A DNA stretch of 64,000 nucleotides, taken from Pelagihabitans sp963760375 (GTDB lineage: Bacteria; Bacteroidota; Bacteroidia; Flavobacteriales; Flavobacteriaceae). The DNA is taken from the NCBI GenBank assembly GCA_963760375.1, contig CAVXCS010000001.1, forward strand, positions 124,001 through 188,000, read 5' to 3'. Below are positions 32,431 to 41,934 of this stretch, one piece after another. The stretch's first letter is position 1, and every line of letters starts with the position of its first letter. The notes under the pieces are model-generated. The model searched no databases and had not been told where the DNA came from. It saw nothing but the letters and a program-made list of their open reading frames with translations. Made by a program: the position numbers and the translations under genes.

Positions 32431-35292
32431 TTATTTTGCCAACAAGGAATCAATAAGTATCTGCGGGCCGGTATCCTCTTTGTTCAACCGCTTTTTCAAT
32501 GCTTTTAATGCACTATTGGAAGTTTTGCTGTTCAAAGCGGCGACCCTGCGCATCGCAAAGCTCAAAAAATGGGGGTCCTTGGCAAGTTCAGCCATTCGAA
32601 GCAAACGATCGGCATCCAAAGCTGCCAAAGGTTCCGAGGCATACCACAGCATCAGCGGGATATTGTGGTCTTCAAAATCTTCCGGATGCCGTATAAGGGC
32701 AGTGAGCACCTCCCATCGCCGGGCCAGCGCCAACCTTTGCATAGCAGCTGCAAGATAGAGCCGTACCAAGGCCGATCTATCCTTGTTCGCCATTTCAACA
32801 AAACGCTGCAAGCTCGTCTTGGATACATTTTTATCCTCAGCCAATAGTTGAACCGCCCAACTCCTGATGTATTCGTCCTCATTTCCCAAAAGATCGTTCA
32901 AGTCGGTTTCGCTGAGACCGCCCGTCACGTGAAGCGCCCATAACGCCCTTAATTTACGGGTCACATCGGGATTGTTCGCCAAGATTTCTTTCAGCGCCCT
33001 ATGCACATCAGGGTTGGGACCGCGCCCCTGAAGGATGGTCCGAGCCTGTCGCACATACCATTCGTTGGGATGCAATTGATAATTCACCAAATCCATATCC
33101 GAGGCCTGTGACAAATCGACCCGTACCCAGGTATCGTTCTTGTGGCTTATCTTGAAGATGCGGCCCAAGGTTTTGTCGTGCACATCGGGATTGGGGCTGT
33201 GACATTGGTTTTTGTCGTACCAATCTATGGCGAAAACCGATCCACTGGGGCCATACTTCATATTGAGCCATTGCGACCACGAGTCGTTCATCACGATAAA
33301 ATCCTTGTTGTGCGATGCGATATAACCCGAGCCCGACCGGGACAGTTGGTCATTGTTGAGTCTTGCTCCGTTGATGTTGTTCATAAAAATCGTGTTCCGG
33401 TATGCTCCGGGCCAGGAATCGCCACCCAGATAAATCATGGCCCCGGCATGTGCATGTCCGCCCCCGGCCGCTGCCGATCTGAAATTTCCCGCATGCGGAC
33501 CGCGATCGCCCAACCAGTGGACATGATCCCCAATGGTTTTGATATCATCGTAGGTATACGGATTGAAATGTTCGCCTGCCTGTCGTTCGAAGCGGGCTCC
33601 CTGAACGATATTGAACATATGGGGAATGACACAGACCGTGATGAACGCATGACCGTAATCATTGAAATCGATGCCCCAAGGATTGCTGGTGCCTTCGGCA
33701 AAAACTTCAAACCGTTTTTTGGTGGGATGGTACCGCCATACCCCGGCGTTCATTCCGGTGCGCTGCCCATCGGTAGCCCCGGGCTTGCCGATATTCGAAT
33801 GGGTGAAAACCCCTTGCAAGCCATATAGCCAACCATCCGGGCCCCATCTGAGGTTGTTGAGTACCTCATGGGTATCATCGAGGCCCCAACCGTCCAACAG
33901 TTTTTGAGGCGGACCTGCGGGTTTGTCCTTCTCGGCATCTATAGGGATGTACAGCAAGTACGGGGCCGCACAGAGCCATACACCTCCCATCCCAACCTCT
34001 ATGCCACTGACAAGGTTAAGACCTTCAGCAAAAATTTTTCTATTGTCCAAAGTACCGTCGCCATTGGTATCCTCAAAAATAAGGATGCGGTCTTTGCCCT
34101 CCCCTTCCGCAGCGGGCACCGGATAGGTATGTGCTTCGACCACCCAAAGCCTGCCCCGTGGATCGATGGTAAAACTGATGGGGCGAACGACATCGGGTTC
34201 GGCTGCGGCAAGGGAAATCTTAAAATCGGGAGGTAATGCCATGGCATTGGCGGCGTCCTTCCCGGCAAGTCCAGAATTTATGATGGGATCCAAGGGCGGC
34301 AGCACAATGATATCGTCTTGATTCAGTTCATTGGGAAAATAAGGGCGGCTGGGGTAGAACAAAAAATCATCAAAACTGATGTGTGCCCATGGATCATCCC
34401 CGATATAGGGAATCGGCGATATCCCGGTCTCATTGTCAACGATACGAACAAAGATTTCCTTTCCCAAAAAAGGGGCCATATCGATAACGACGGGTTGCAT
34501 CGTGGCACGTCCTTGCCCAGTGGACTTAAAAATTACCTCATTGTTGCCGGCCAACACAACCTCAACACGGGTGTCTGCCAAGGCACCGCCCGAAATCTTA
34601 AAAGATGCGAACGGTTGGGTTACCTCAAAAGGAATGGATGTGAGCGCGCCTTTCCGTTGATAATCCTTGGTGCCGCCACTGCTCAGGTAATAATCCCCAT
34701 CAAAACCAACGTCCACCCCCTCTTCATACACGGCGGAAGAAATGCTATAGGGATTTTTAAAGGCGTCCCCGCTGGCCGTCCAGTCGACCAGGGTACCCCG
34801 TTCAAAACCCAGGTTCAGTGGTCTTCCGTTCTTCATGGGCACTTTGCCCTCGACCACAGGTCCTGAAAGGTTGCCCTCTACAATTTCAAACCTGCCGACC
34901 ATGCCAGCTGCCCTGTGTCCAGGTACCGTACAATAATAGGTATCGTCGTTTTCTGCCCAAAATGCGATGCTGGTCGAAGATCCCTTTTCGAGCAAGGTGC
35001 CGCTTTTGATCCCCAATTGTTCCATGGCGATATCATGGGTCATGTTTTCCCCATTTGTAATCGTAATGCGCACACGATCCCCTTTGTTGGCCCGTAAAAT
35101 GGGATTTCTGGTACCATCCGGCGCAAAATAGCCCAGCATACTGGCTTCCAGTGCATATTCGCGGTCGATGATCGTGGAATCGCGCAATTGGTTCTCGGCG
35201 GACTCCTCCTTCACCGTGGGCCTGCAATGGATGAATGTACTTAAGATGGTCAAAATCAGACAGCCAAAGGCAATGGAACGGTATTTTTTCAT
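32431..35292 (-). CDS. Lipoprotein with cupredoxin domain fused to a membrane-bound-dehydrogenase-type beta-propeller
   Basis: 953 residues from the ATG before MKKYRSIAFG. A lipoprotein signal is likely (FIHC, Cys23). Next comes a blue-copper-like domain (about 45-145) with the ligand set MTHDIAM and YYCTVPGHRAAGM (His, Cys, His, Met), then a beta-sandwich linker. The propeller domain of the PVC-type 'membrane-bound dehydrogenase' family follows (FTIDPRGRLWVVEAHTYP, WGPDGWLYGLQG, GIDFNDYGHAFITV, HVHWLGDRG), and a helical HEAT-like C-terminus (about 760-950). No CxxCH heme site. Likely an extracytoplasmic sugar oxidoreductase with copper electron transfer; substrate unknown. Downstream partner of the DUF1080 gene. 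Confidence 0.82.
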   Translation of the reverse strand: MKKYRSIAFGCLILTILSTFIHCRPTVKEESAENQLRDSTIIDREYALEASMLGYFAPDGTRNPILRANKGDRVRITITNGENMTHDIAMEQLGIKSGTLLEKGSSTSIAFWAENDDTYYCTVPGHRAAGMVGRFEIVEGNLSGPVVEGKVPMKNGRPLNLGFERGTLVDWTASGDAFKNPYSISSAVYEEGVDVGFDGDYYLSSGGTKDYQRKGALTSIPFEVTQPFASFKISGGALADTRVEVVLAGNNEVIFKSTGQGRATMQPVVIDMAPFLGKEIFVRIVDNETGISPIPYIGDDPWAHISFDDFLFYPSRPYFPNELNQDDIIVLPPLDPIINSGLAGKDAANAMALPPDFKISLAAAEPDVVRPISFTIDPRGRLWVVEAHTYPVPAAEGEGKDRILIFEDTNGDGTLDNRKIFAEGLNLVSGIEVGMGGVWLCAAPYLLYIPIDAEKDKPAGPPQKLLDGWGLDDTHEVLNNLRWGPDGWLYGLQGVFTHSNIGKPGATDGQRTGMNAGVWRYHPTKKRFEVFAEGTSNPWGIDFNDYGHAFITVCVIPHMFNIVQGARFERQAGEHFNPYTYDDIKTIGDHVHWLGDRGPHAGNFRSAAAGGGHAHAGAMIYLGGDSWPGAYRNTIFMNNINGARLNNDQLSRSGSGYIASHNKDFIVMNDSWSQWLNMKYGPSGSVFAIDWYDKNQCHSPNPDVHDKTLGRIFKISHKNDTWVRVDLSQASDMDLVNYQLHPNEWYVRQARTILQGRGPNPDVHRALKEILANNPDVTRKLRALWALHVTGGLSETDLNDLLGNEDEYIRSWAVQLLAEDKNVSKTSLQRFVEMANKDRSALVRLYLAAAMQRLALARRWEVLTALIRHPEDFEDHNIPLMLWYASEPLAALDADRLLRMAELAKDPHFLSFAMRRVAALNSKTSNSALKALKKRLNKEDTGPQILIDSLLAK

Positions 35293-35348
35293 TGTGGTTG
35301 GTTGGCGTTTTGTGCTATTCGTGAATAGGGCAATAAGCAATGCATTGT

Positions 35349-35984
35349 TTATTTGAGTTCTTCGATACTGATGGCTTTAAAGGACACCTGCGCTTTGCCG
35401 CCCCCATGGATCTGCAATCCAATCAGCCCCGATTGAGGGATTCCGAGATCGGTTTCGGTATAGTCAACGGTTAGATGGCCATTGATGTATAAACGTATCC
35501 TACGGTCTTCGGCCCGTATCTCATAATCGTTCCATTCATCGATTTTGATCCATTTCATGACCTGAACGGAATCAGGAGCCATCAAGGTCTTGCTCCTGCG
35601 TGATTCATCGTAAAGGCTTGCCCAATACCCTTCGCCCCAATCTGCTTGGTACCCTTTCATTTCGTAGTGTGGATCTACCAGTCGCTCGCTTCGAAATTGA
35701 ATGCCCGAATTGATGAACCCTTCGCTTCCGGTCAATTTAATCTTGAGCTTCAGCACAAAATTGGAATACGAACGATCTGTACAAAGAAAATCGTTGTTGG
35801 GAACAACATTCTTCAGCGATCCCCCTACGATGGCACCCTTTTCAATGCGCCAGGTACTGAGGGTATCGCCCTCCCACCCCTTAAACGTTTTACCGTTGAA
35901 GAGCGGTTTTGCCTGGCCCATGATCGGGGAATGACTTGATAACAAAATAAACAACAGATTACAACAGATCAGGAATACTTTCAT
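35349..35984 (-). CDS. DUF1080 (3-keto-disaccharide hydrolase-like) secreted protein
   Basis: 211 residues from the ATG before MKVFLICCNLL; an ATG three codons earlier is equally open. Signal peptide ends near IMGQ. The DUF1080 jelly-roll begins LFNGKTFKGWEGD and contains WRIEKGAIVGGSL, the FINSGIQFRSER and HYEMKGYQADWGEGYW segments and the closing SGLIGLQIHGGGKAQVSFKAI. Relatives bind or cleave 3-keto-glycosides. It sits 56 bases upstream of the cupredoxin-dehydrogenase gene, with which it likely forms an operon for extracytoplasmic sugar oxidation. The substrate is inference. Confidence 0.88.
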   Translation of the reverse strand: MKVFLICCNLLFILLSSHSPIMGQAKPLFNGKTFKGWEGDTLSTWRIEKGAIVGGSLKNVVPNNDFLCTDRSYSNFVLKLKIKLTGSEGFINSGIQFRSERLVDPHYEMKGYQADWGEGYWASLYDESRRSKTLMAPDSVQVMKWIKIDEWNDYEIRAEDRRIRLYINGHLTVDYTETDLGIPQSGLIGLQIHGGGKAQVSFKAISIEELK

Positions 35985-36110
35985 AAAGTACATCTTTATA
36001 TCTTTCCAGCAAGAACAAAAAGTCCGGTAGTACCACACGACAATCCAAAATCAAGCGCTGAAGCTGCTCGCGCCTGACCGCAGTCGCCGATCCGCCCGTA
36101 TTAAAAATAG

Positions 36111-36122
36111 AGATTTAAATCT
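36111..36122. promoter_or_regulatory. 12-bp palindrome AGATTTAAATCT
   Basis: Perfect palindrome in the 237-base gap upstream of the DUF1080 gene, next to an AT-rich TATTTTTA on the minus strand (36101-36108). Possibly an operator of the DUF1080/dehydrogenase operon; position only. Confidence 0.25.
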
Positions 36123-36221
36123 GATTATCGGCACTATCCTTTGACTTTCATGCGGTTATAAGTGGAAAAGCAAACACTATAATTCAAGGAGGGTTTTACA
36201 ACAAAAAAATGAGGTGATGGA

Positions 36222-37088
36222 TCAAGAATACTGCGAAAACAAGTCCGTTGCTTTATTGAAAGCAGCTTCAAAAGCCATCCATTTAACCCCGGTATCGACC
36301 TTTTTGGACGTAAAATAAGACAGCATTTTTTCGGTGGGCATGTTTCCGGTGAGCTCGTCCTTGGCCATGGGACAACCCCCGAAGCCCTGTACCGCCCCAT
36401 CGTACCTTCGGCAACCCGAATTGAAGGCTGCATCGACTTTTTCATGCCATTTGCTGGGCGTGGTATGCAGGTGTGCCCCAAATTCGATATCGGGGTATTT
36501 GGGGATCAGGTTTGAAAAAAGATAGGAGATGTTATCTGGAGTTGAGGTACCTACCGTATCGGAAAGCGATAAGATCCGGGCTCCCATTTCGGCCAATCTT
36601 TCCGTCCATTCCCCGACGACCTCCACGCTCCATGGATCTCCATAAGGATTGCCAAAGCCCATCGAAATATACGTGACCACTTCTTTACCTGCTTCTTCCG
36701 CCAAAAAAAATATTTCCCTTAAGTTCTCCACGGATTGGGCAATGGTGCTGTGGGTATTGCGCATTTGAAAGTTTTCCGATATTGAAAAAGGATAACCCAG
36801 ATAGTCGATTGCCTCAAAACCACAGGCATCCCGGGCCCCGCGTACATTCGCAACGATTGCAAGAAGTTTGCTTTCGGTATGGGACAGATCGAGTTGGGAA
36901 AAAACTTCGGCCGTATCGGCCATTTGGGGTATGGCCCTGGGAGAGACAAAACTGCCGAAATCGATGGTATCGAAACCACAGCCCAATAATGACTGCAGGT
37001 AAGCCACCTTTTGTTCAGTGGGGATAAATGACTTTATGCCCTGCATGGCATCCCTTGGGCATTCTATGATCTTGATCCTATCGGACAT
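36222..37088 (-). CDS. Hydroxymethylglutaryl-CoA lyase
   Basis: 288 residues, TIM-barrel of the HMGL-like family. Cleaves HMG-CoA to acetyl-CoA and acetoacetate, the last step of leucine catabolism. The metal-binding and catalytic N-terminus IIECPRDAMQG, the barrel strands DTIDFGSFVSP and SLSDTVGTSTPD, the metal-ligand pair FGAHLHTTP, and the C-terminal loop VQGFGGCPMAKDELTGNMPTE with the active-site Cys are visible. The upstream LysE-type gene ends 35 bases away and may share its transcript. Confidence 0.93.
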   Translation of the reverse strand: MSDRIKIIECPRDAMQGIKSFIPTEQKVAYLQSLLGCGFDTIDFGSFVSPRAIPQMADTAEVFSQLDLSHTESKLLAIVANVRGARDACGFEAIDYLGYPFSISENFQMRNTHSTIAQSVENLREIFFLAEEAGKEVVTYISMGFGNPYGDPWSVEVVGEWTERLAEMGARILSLSDTVGTSTPDNISYLFSNLIPKYPDIEFGAHLHTTPSKWHEKVDAAFNSGCRRYDGAVQGFGGCPMAKDELTGNMPTEKMLSYFTSKKVDTGVKWMAFEAAFNKATDLFSQYS

Positions 37089-37123
37089 TTAAAAAACCGT
37101 TTTGAGCTTCCCCAAAATTAGTA

Positions 37124-37750
37124 CTATTTATCTGATAATAAGAGATACAGCCCGATGCCGACAAAGACCACGATTTGCAGCCATTTAAGAAATATGCCTA
37201 CTCCTGAATGTCCTGAGAGGTATTTCGCAATGGAACCACTAAGAATGGCGATCAAACTGAATACGATAAAGGAAACGAGCATAAAAAGCAATCCCAAAAT
37301 ATAGAATTGCGCCACGGTCCCCATGGTTTTACTAAACAGGAAACCGGGAAAAAAGGCCAAAAAGAAAATGGTGACCTTGGGGTTCAGCACGTTCATGATA
37401 AACCCTTGTTTATAGAGCTGTCCCAGGCCCTTTTTAGGCAGTTGTTGCGAAGAAAGCCTTACCGAAGCATCGGCACGCAGAACTTGGAAGGCCAAATAAA
37501 AAAGATATAGGGCCCCAAACAATTTGATGATGAAAAACAAATAAGGGTTTGCCTTGATCAAGGCGGATACCCCGAAGGCCAATAGCGTGGTATGCACCAA
37601 ACAGCCCGAAATCAAACCCGCAACCGTCGCCAAGCCGTACTTTTTACCATTGGTGATGCTTTGCAACAGCACATAAATATTGTCAGGACCCGGAGAGATG
37701 GCAAGGGCCGCGGTGGCAAGCATGAAGGCGTAAAGGATATTGTAGTCCAA
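37124..37750 (-). CDS. LysE/RhtB family amino-acid exporter
   Basis: 208 residues, six hydrophobic segments. The family signature AISPGPDNIYVLLQS sits in the first helix, and the LNPKVTIFFLAFFPGF motif in the third or fourth. No ATG is suitable (the only one cuts the first helix). The TTG at 37750 (read as M-D-Y-N-I-L-Y) gives the usual spacing to the signature; a longer TTG-initiated form from 37792 is possible. Exports small amino acids or homoserine lactone-like compounds. Lies upstream of the HMG-CoA lyase gene on the same strand. Confidence 0.87.
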   Translation of the reverse strand: MDYNILYAFMLATAALAISPGPDNIYVLLQSITNGKKYGLATVAGLISGCLVHTTLLAFGVSALIKANPYLFFIIKLFGALYLFYLAFQVLRADASVRLSSQQLPKKGLGQLYKQGFIMNVLNPKVTIFFLAFFPGFLFSKTMGTVAQFYILGLLFMLVSFIVFSLIAILSGSIAKYLSGHSGVGIFLKWLQIVVFVGIGLYLLLSDK

Positions 37751-37810
37751 CTTAGACGATTTAGGGCCATTGGCCAATTTGTAGACCAGCAAATATGCAA
37801 CAAAACCATG

Positions 37811-37840
37811 TTGAATGTAAGCCTGTTTTTGTTATCTTCC
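37811..37840 (+). promoter_or_regulatory. Promoter TTG-N19-TATCTTCC
   Basis: TTG (37811-37813) and TATCTTCC (two mismatches from TAnnTTTG) with 19-base spacing, 15 bases before the ATG of the Dabb-domain gene. Confidence 0.45.
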
Positions 37841-37854
37841 GAAAAATTTATAAA

Positions 37855-38277
37855 ATGAAACCAATCTATCTGGCCATCACCCTCCTCGTGACATTCTCTT
37901 CTTTAATACTGATTTCTTTCAATTCGAATGAACGTACGCAAGAAAAAACCGACCTAACCATGCAAAAAGACAGCGTTTTACGTCATGTGGTGCTTTTCAA
38001 GTTCAATGAAGGCTCAACCGCAGATGACATCGAGGAGATAGAATCGGCCTTTAAGGCGCTTCCCTCCAAAATTTCGGAAATAAAAGGATTGGAATGGGGC
38101 TTGAACAATAGTCCGGAAGGCCTCAATAAAGGCTTTACCCATTGTTTTTTTCTTTCTTTCGACAGTGAAGAAGATCGGGCCGCGTATCTGCCACACCCAG
38201 ACCACAAAGCATTCGGCGCATTGCTGGGCCCGCATTTGGCCGATGTTCTGGTAGTCGATTATTGGACTTCGGAATAA
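37855..38277 (+). CDS. Exported Dabb (stress-responsive alpha/beta barrel) protein
   Basis: 140 residues from ATG 37855. An N-terminal hydrophobic segment (IYLAITLLVTFSSLILISF) exports or anchors it. Residues 42-140 are a Dabb domain: VLRHVVLFKFNEGST, helix IEEIESAFKALPSKI, GLEWGLNNSPEGLNKGFTH, YLPHPDHKAF and VVDYW. Dabb proteins form dimeric ferredoxin-like barrels; some are enzymes, most are uncharacterised. The longer upstream frame would overlap the promoter. Confidence 0.88.
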   Translation: MKPIYLAITLLVTFSSLILISFNSNERTQEKTDLTMQKDSVLRHVVLFKFNEGSTADDIEEIESAFKALPSKISEIKGLEWGLNNSPEGLNKGFTHCFFLSFDSEEDRAAYLPHPDHKAFGALLGPHLADVLVVDYWTSE

Positions 38278-38331
38278 AAAACTTAGGCAATAAACAGCTT
38301 GTCTTGTTGGGGTGCTTATAGCCAGTACCCA

Positions 38332-39381
38332 TCATTGGGACGTTGTTGCCTCAAGTATCGCCTTATTGATTTTTTTTATCAAACCAGGCCCTTCATATAC
38401 AAAGCCCGTCCAGATTTGCACCAGATCGGCACCGGCATGCAGTTTTTCCAGGGCATCTTCGGGGGAATGGATTCCGCCCACGCCAATGATGGGAAAAGAT
38501 TTGCCGCTTTTTTCGGCCAGAAATCTAATCACTTCCGTACTCCTTTCCCGAAGGGGTTTGCCACTCAGCCCCCCTTTTTCTTCAGTATTTACCAGATCCG
38601 ATTTCAGATCGCGGCGCTCAATGGTGGTATTGGTAGCAATGACCCCGTCTATTTTGGTAAGCTGAACAATTTCGATGATGTCCATCAATTGCTCATCACT
38701 AAGGTCTGGGGCTATTTTCAAGAGGATAGGCTTTTCCTTGCCCGTGCTGAGGCGCTTTGCCACTTTGGTGTTCTCCTTTTTGAGTTCCAGGAGAAGGCCG
38801 GTCAAAGGTCTCTTATCTTGAAGCTCCCGCAATCCCGGGGTATTCGGGGAACTCACATTGATTACAAAATAATCGACATGTTCAAAAAGGGCATCAAAAC
38901 AGATCAGATAATCTTTGATGGCATCTTCATTTGAGGTGTCTTTATTTTTTCCAATATTGCCCCCGATCAAGACCCTATGTTTTTTCTTCAACCTTTCCAA
39001 CGCATCAAAAACGCCAAGGTTGTTGAAGCCCATCCTGTTGATAATGGCGTTATCGGCGCGCAGCCTGAACAGTCTTTTCTTTGGGTTTCCGATTTGCGGC
39101 TTTGGGGTCAGGGTCCCGATTTCAATAAACCCAAAACCAAAGTCGCTCAACTCATTGTATAGTTTGGCGTCTTTATCAAAACCGGCGGCCAGTCCAACGG
39201 GATTAGGGAAGCGGATACCGAAAACCTCACGCTCCAATCTTTTGTCGTGGATTACATAAAGCCTTCGAAAAAGGCCGGAAAAACCAATTTTTGAAACGAT
39301 CTTAATGAGCCTAAAGCTAAAGTGGTGCACCCATTCCGCATCGAGTTGGAACAAGATTGGCCTTAGGATATATTTGTACAT
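38332..39381 (-). CDS. pyrD: Dihydroorotate dehydrogenase (quinone), class 2
   Basis: 349 residues. FMN enzyme of pyrimidine synthesis that oxidises dihydroorotate and passes electrons to the quinone pool. The N-terminal amphipathic helix region (MYKYILRPILFQLDAEWVHH), specific to the membrane-associated class 2, is present. So are NPVGLAAGFDKDA, the catalytic-Ser segment NVSSPNTPGLRELQ, KIAPDLSDEQ, NTTIER and the FMN-phosphate loops IGVGGIHSPEDA and VQIWTGFVYEGP. Confidence 0.97.
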   Translation of the reverse strand: MYKYILRPILFQLDAEWVHHFSFRLIKIVSKIGFSGLFRRLYVIHDKRLEREVFGIRFPNPVGLAAGFDKDAKLYNELSDFGFGFIEIGTLTPKPQIGNPKKRLFRLRADNAIINRMGFNNLGVFDALERLKKKHRVLIGGNIGKNKDTSNEDAIKDYLICFDALFEHVDYFVINVSSPNTPGLRELQDKRPLTGLLLELKKENTKVAKRLSTGKEKPILLKIAPDLSDEQLMDIIEIVQLTKIDGVIATNTTIERRDLKSDLVNTEEKGGLSGKPLRERSTEVIRFLAEKSGKSFPIIGVGGIHSPEDALEKLHAGADLVQIWTGFVYEGPGLIKKINKAILEATTSQ

Positions 39382-39401
39382 AAAAAATTTAAAGATTTCG
39401 C

Positions 39402-39409
39402 CAAAAATA
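39402..39409 (-). promoter_or_regulatory. -7 promoter element TATTTTTG of pyrD
   Basis: Exact TAnnTTTG on the minus strand, 20 bases before the pyrD ATG. No TTTG at -33. Confidence 0.5.
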
Positions 39410-39468
39410 CAAACTCGGAGCGGGTATTTGGGCAGTCACCGGCTATTTTATCAACAGTGGAGGGTTAA

Positions 39469-39912
39469 TTACTTGGGGGCGATACTATCTTGATAAACCA
39501 TTGGGACAACGTATATGGGTTCCCTTAAGGCTTCCTTGCAGAGCAACAAGTAGCGTTGGTATTGTTTTTCATTGAATGCAGACAACAATTTCGTATCCGT
39601 TTCCCTTGCAAGAACCACCAACTCTTGCTGCAGGGCCTTGTACTTCCCGGCCAGTTTCATTAAATCCTCCTCACTGGATTGCGGATGTTCCTTGAACAAT
39701 TGCTGTATCGCATCGACCACTTTTTTCTCGGAGATGGCATAATGGCCCCTTAAAGAATCCATCAGTATTTTTTGGGAAGCGTTCAGTTGAAAATTGGAAA
39801 TAATGGCTTCGGTATTCTTCCCGCCTATGCCCAAGGAGCAATCCTGGGCTTTCAAGACAACATGGGAGAGTAAAAACAACAACATCAAACCAATATATCT
39901 TAAGTACCCCAT
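39469..39912 (-). CDS. Secreted helical protein, unknown function
   Basis: 147 residues from ATG 39912, with signal peptide (IGLMLLFLLSHVVLKAQ). The mature part is almost entirely helical and charged (ASQKILMDSLRGHYAISEKKVVDAIQ, LMKLAGKYKALQQELV, FNEKQYQRYLLLCKEA), a pattern seen in small periplasmic Spy/LTXXQ-like or DUF-type proteins, but no named motif is recognised. Two Cys residues. Divergent from pepT with 66 bases between the starts. Confidence 0.68.
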   Translation of the reverse strand: MGYLRYIGLMLLFLLSHVVLKAQDCSLGIGGKNTEAIISNFQLNASQKILMDSLRGHYAISEKKVVDAIQQLFKEHPQSSEEDLMKLAGKYKALQQELVVLARETDTKLLSAFNEKQYQRYLLLCKEALREPIYVVPMVYQDSIAPK

Positions 39913-39978
39913 AACCTCTTTTGATTTCGCCTGTAACATTTGCTATATAAACAGTATTTTTATTCAAAAATTATACCA

Positions 39979-41214
39979 ATGCGACACATTATCGATCGAT
40001 TTATAAGCTACGTTACAATCGATACGCAAAGCGATCCCGGTTCCGATAGCACCCCAAGTACGGAAAAACAATGGAAACTTGCAGATTTATTGGTAGATGA
40101 ACTTATGAGCATTGGCATGGATGAGGTGACCATTGATGAGAACGCCTATATTATGGCCACCTTGCCGAGCAACCTGGAATATGAAGTTCCCGTTATCGGG
40201 TTTATCTCCCATTTCGATACCTCGCCCGATTTTACCGCTACCCATGTAAAACCCAAGATCGTTCCTGATTATGATGGGAACGATATCGTGCTCAATGCCG
40301 AGGTCGTACTCTCACCCCAGTATTTTGAAGACCTGCTGCTGTACAAAGGGCAGACCTTGATCACCACCGATGGCACCACCCTTTTGGGGGCTGATGACAA
40401 AGCGGGTATTACCGAAATTGTTTGCGCTATGGAATACCTCCTTGCGCATCCGGAAATTAAGCATGGCAAAGTGCGGGTGGGATTCACACCGGACGAGGAA
40501 ATTGGACGTGGCGCCCACGGATTCGATGTAAAGAAATTTGGCGCCGATTGGGCGTATACCATGGACGGAAGCCAAATCGGGGAACTAGAATACGAAAATT
40601 TCAACGCTGCAAGGGCGAAAGTGACCATAAAAGGCAAGAGCGTGCATCCCGGTTATGCCAAAAATAAAATGGTGAATGCCATAAGTATTGCCAATGAATT
40701 TATGGGAATCCTGCCGCCCGAAGAAACCCCGCAACATACCGAGGGCCGACAAGGTTTTTTTCATATCAACCATATGAAAGGGGAAATCGAGTTTGCAGAA
40801 TTCGAAATGATCATCAGGGATCACGACCGAGAACATTTTAAGAAACGCAAGCAATTATTGATAGACATCACCGAAAAGTTAAATATGATTTATGGCGATT
40901 GCATCACCCTTGAAATAAAAGATCAATATTTCAATATGCGCGAAAAAGTGGAACCTGTATACCATATTGTGGAACTCGCCAAGGAAGCCATGGAAGCTGT
41001 TGGCATTACCCCGATCATTAAACCAATCAGAGGGGGCACCGATGGTTCACAACTCAGTTTTAAGGGGCTTCCCTGCCCCAATATCTTTGCGGGCGGCCAT
41101 AATTTTCATGGCAAATTTGAATATGTTCCCGTGGAAAGCATGCAAAAAGCGGTTGACGTTATCGTAAAAATTTGCGAACTTGTAGGAAACAAAGCGGCAT
41201 ATATCAAAAAATAA
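39979..41214 (+). CDS. pepT: Peptidase T (tripeptide aminopeptidase)
   Basis: 411 residues from ATG 39979, matching the family length. M20B zinc peptidase that removes the N-terminal residue of tripeptides in the cytoplasm. The first zinc ligand motif GFISHFDTSPDF, the bridging GADDKAG, the catalytic TPDEEIGRG, the DGSQIGELEYENFNAARAKV domain join, and the final GGTDGSQLSFKGLPCPNIFAGGHNFHGKFEYVP are all intact. Confidence 0.96.
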   Translation: MRHIIDRFISYVTIDTQSDPGSDSTPSTEKQWKLADLLVDELMSIGMDEVTIDENAYIMATLPSNLEYEVPVIGFISHFDTSPDFTATHVKPKIVPDYDGNDIVLNAEVVLSPQYFEDLLLYKGQTLITTDGTTLLGADDKAGITEIVCAMEYLLAHPEIKHGKVRVGFTPDEEIGRGAHGFDVKKFGADWAYTMDGSQIGELEYENFNAARAKVTIKGKSVHPGYAKNKMVNAISIANEFMGILPPEETPQHTEGRQGFFHINHMKGEIEFAEFEMIIRDHDREHFKKRKQLLIDITEKLNMIYGDCITLEIKDQYFNMREKVEPVYHIVELAKEAMEAVGITPIIKPIRGGTDGSQLSFKGLPCPNIFAGGHNFHGKFEYVPVESMQKAVDVIVKICELVGNKAAYIKK

Positions 41215-41266
41215 CCCATCCCCTTGGTAGCCATTTCACCAAGGCTTGAAAGCCATCACCTGCTTT

Positions 41267-41863
41267 ATGGATATTTCTGAAAAAACGGAAGCCTATTTCG
41301 CCAAAGACCGTCCCTTCAAATCGGGGCTTGCCCTCTTGAGGGAATTGGCGCTTCAGACTGAACTTCAGGAATCTTTCAAATGGAGTACTCCGGTTTACAC
41401 CATAGCCGGAAAGAACGTGTTGGGAATTACGGCCTTTAAAGGCCATTTTGGCGTTTGGTTCTTCAATGGGGTCTTCTTAAAAGACCCGAAAAATGTGTTG
41501 GTCAATGCCCAAGAAGGCAAAACCAAGTCGATGCGGCACTGGAAATTCACCTCCATTGATCAAATCAATCGGCGGGAGGTACTTTCCTATATGAAAGAAG
41601 CGGTGGAAAACCAGAAAAAAGGACTTGTTTTGATGGCCCAAAAACGACCCAAGCCAAAAATGACGGTACCCTTACTCCTGGCATCGGCATTGAAAAAAAA
41701 CGAGCTGGCCAAAAGGAATTTCGAGGCGCTCCCTCCTTACAAACAAAATGAATATTCAGAATATATCACCACCGCAAAACAAGACAAGACCAAGCTTTCC
41801 CGTTTGCAAAAAATACTCCCGATGATCATTGAAGGAATCGGCTTTCACGACAAATACCGATAA
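41267..41863 (+). CDS. DUF1801/YdeI-OmpD-associated family protein
   Basis: 198 residues from ATG 41267. The N-terminal half is a DUF1801 (YdhG-like) domain (LRELALQTELQESFKWSTPVYTIAGKNVLGITAFKGHFGVWFF). The C-terminal half has the helical OmpD-associated/DUF1801 companion (VPLLLASALKKNELAKRNFEALPPYKQNEYSEYITTAKQDKTKLSRLQK). Cytoplasmic; proteins of this group are often stress-related or called iron chaperones, without firm biochemical proof. Confidence 0.85.
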   Translation: MDISEKTEAYFAKDRPFKSGLALLRELALQTELQESFKWSTPVYTIAGKNVLGITAFKGHFGVWFFNGVFLKDPKNVLVNAQEGKTKSMRHWKFTSIDQINRREVLSYMKEAVENQKKGLVLMAQKRPKPKMTVPLLLASALKKNELAKRNFEALPPYKQNEYSEYITTAKQDKTKLSRLQKILPMIIEGIGFHDKYR

Positions 41864-41934
41864 GGAACCTTCCCCTTACGATTTATTGCGATTCGATAAT
41901 GCGTGATTTCCGTTGAGGGTTCCAAAGAAAAGGG

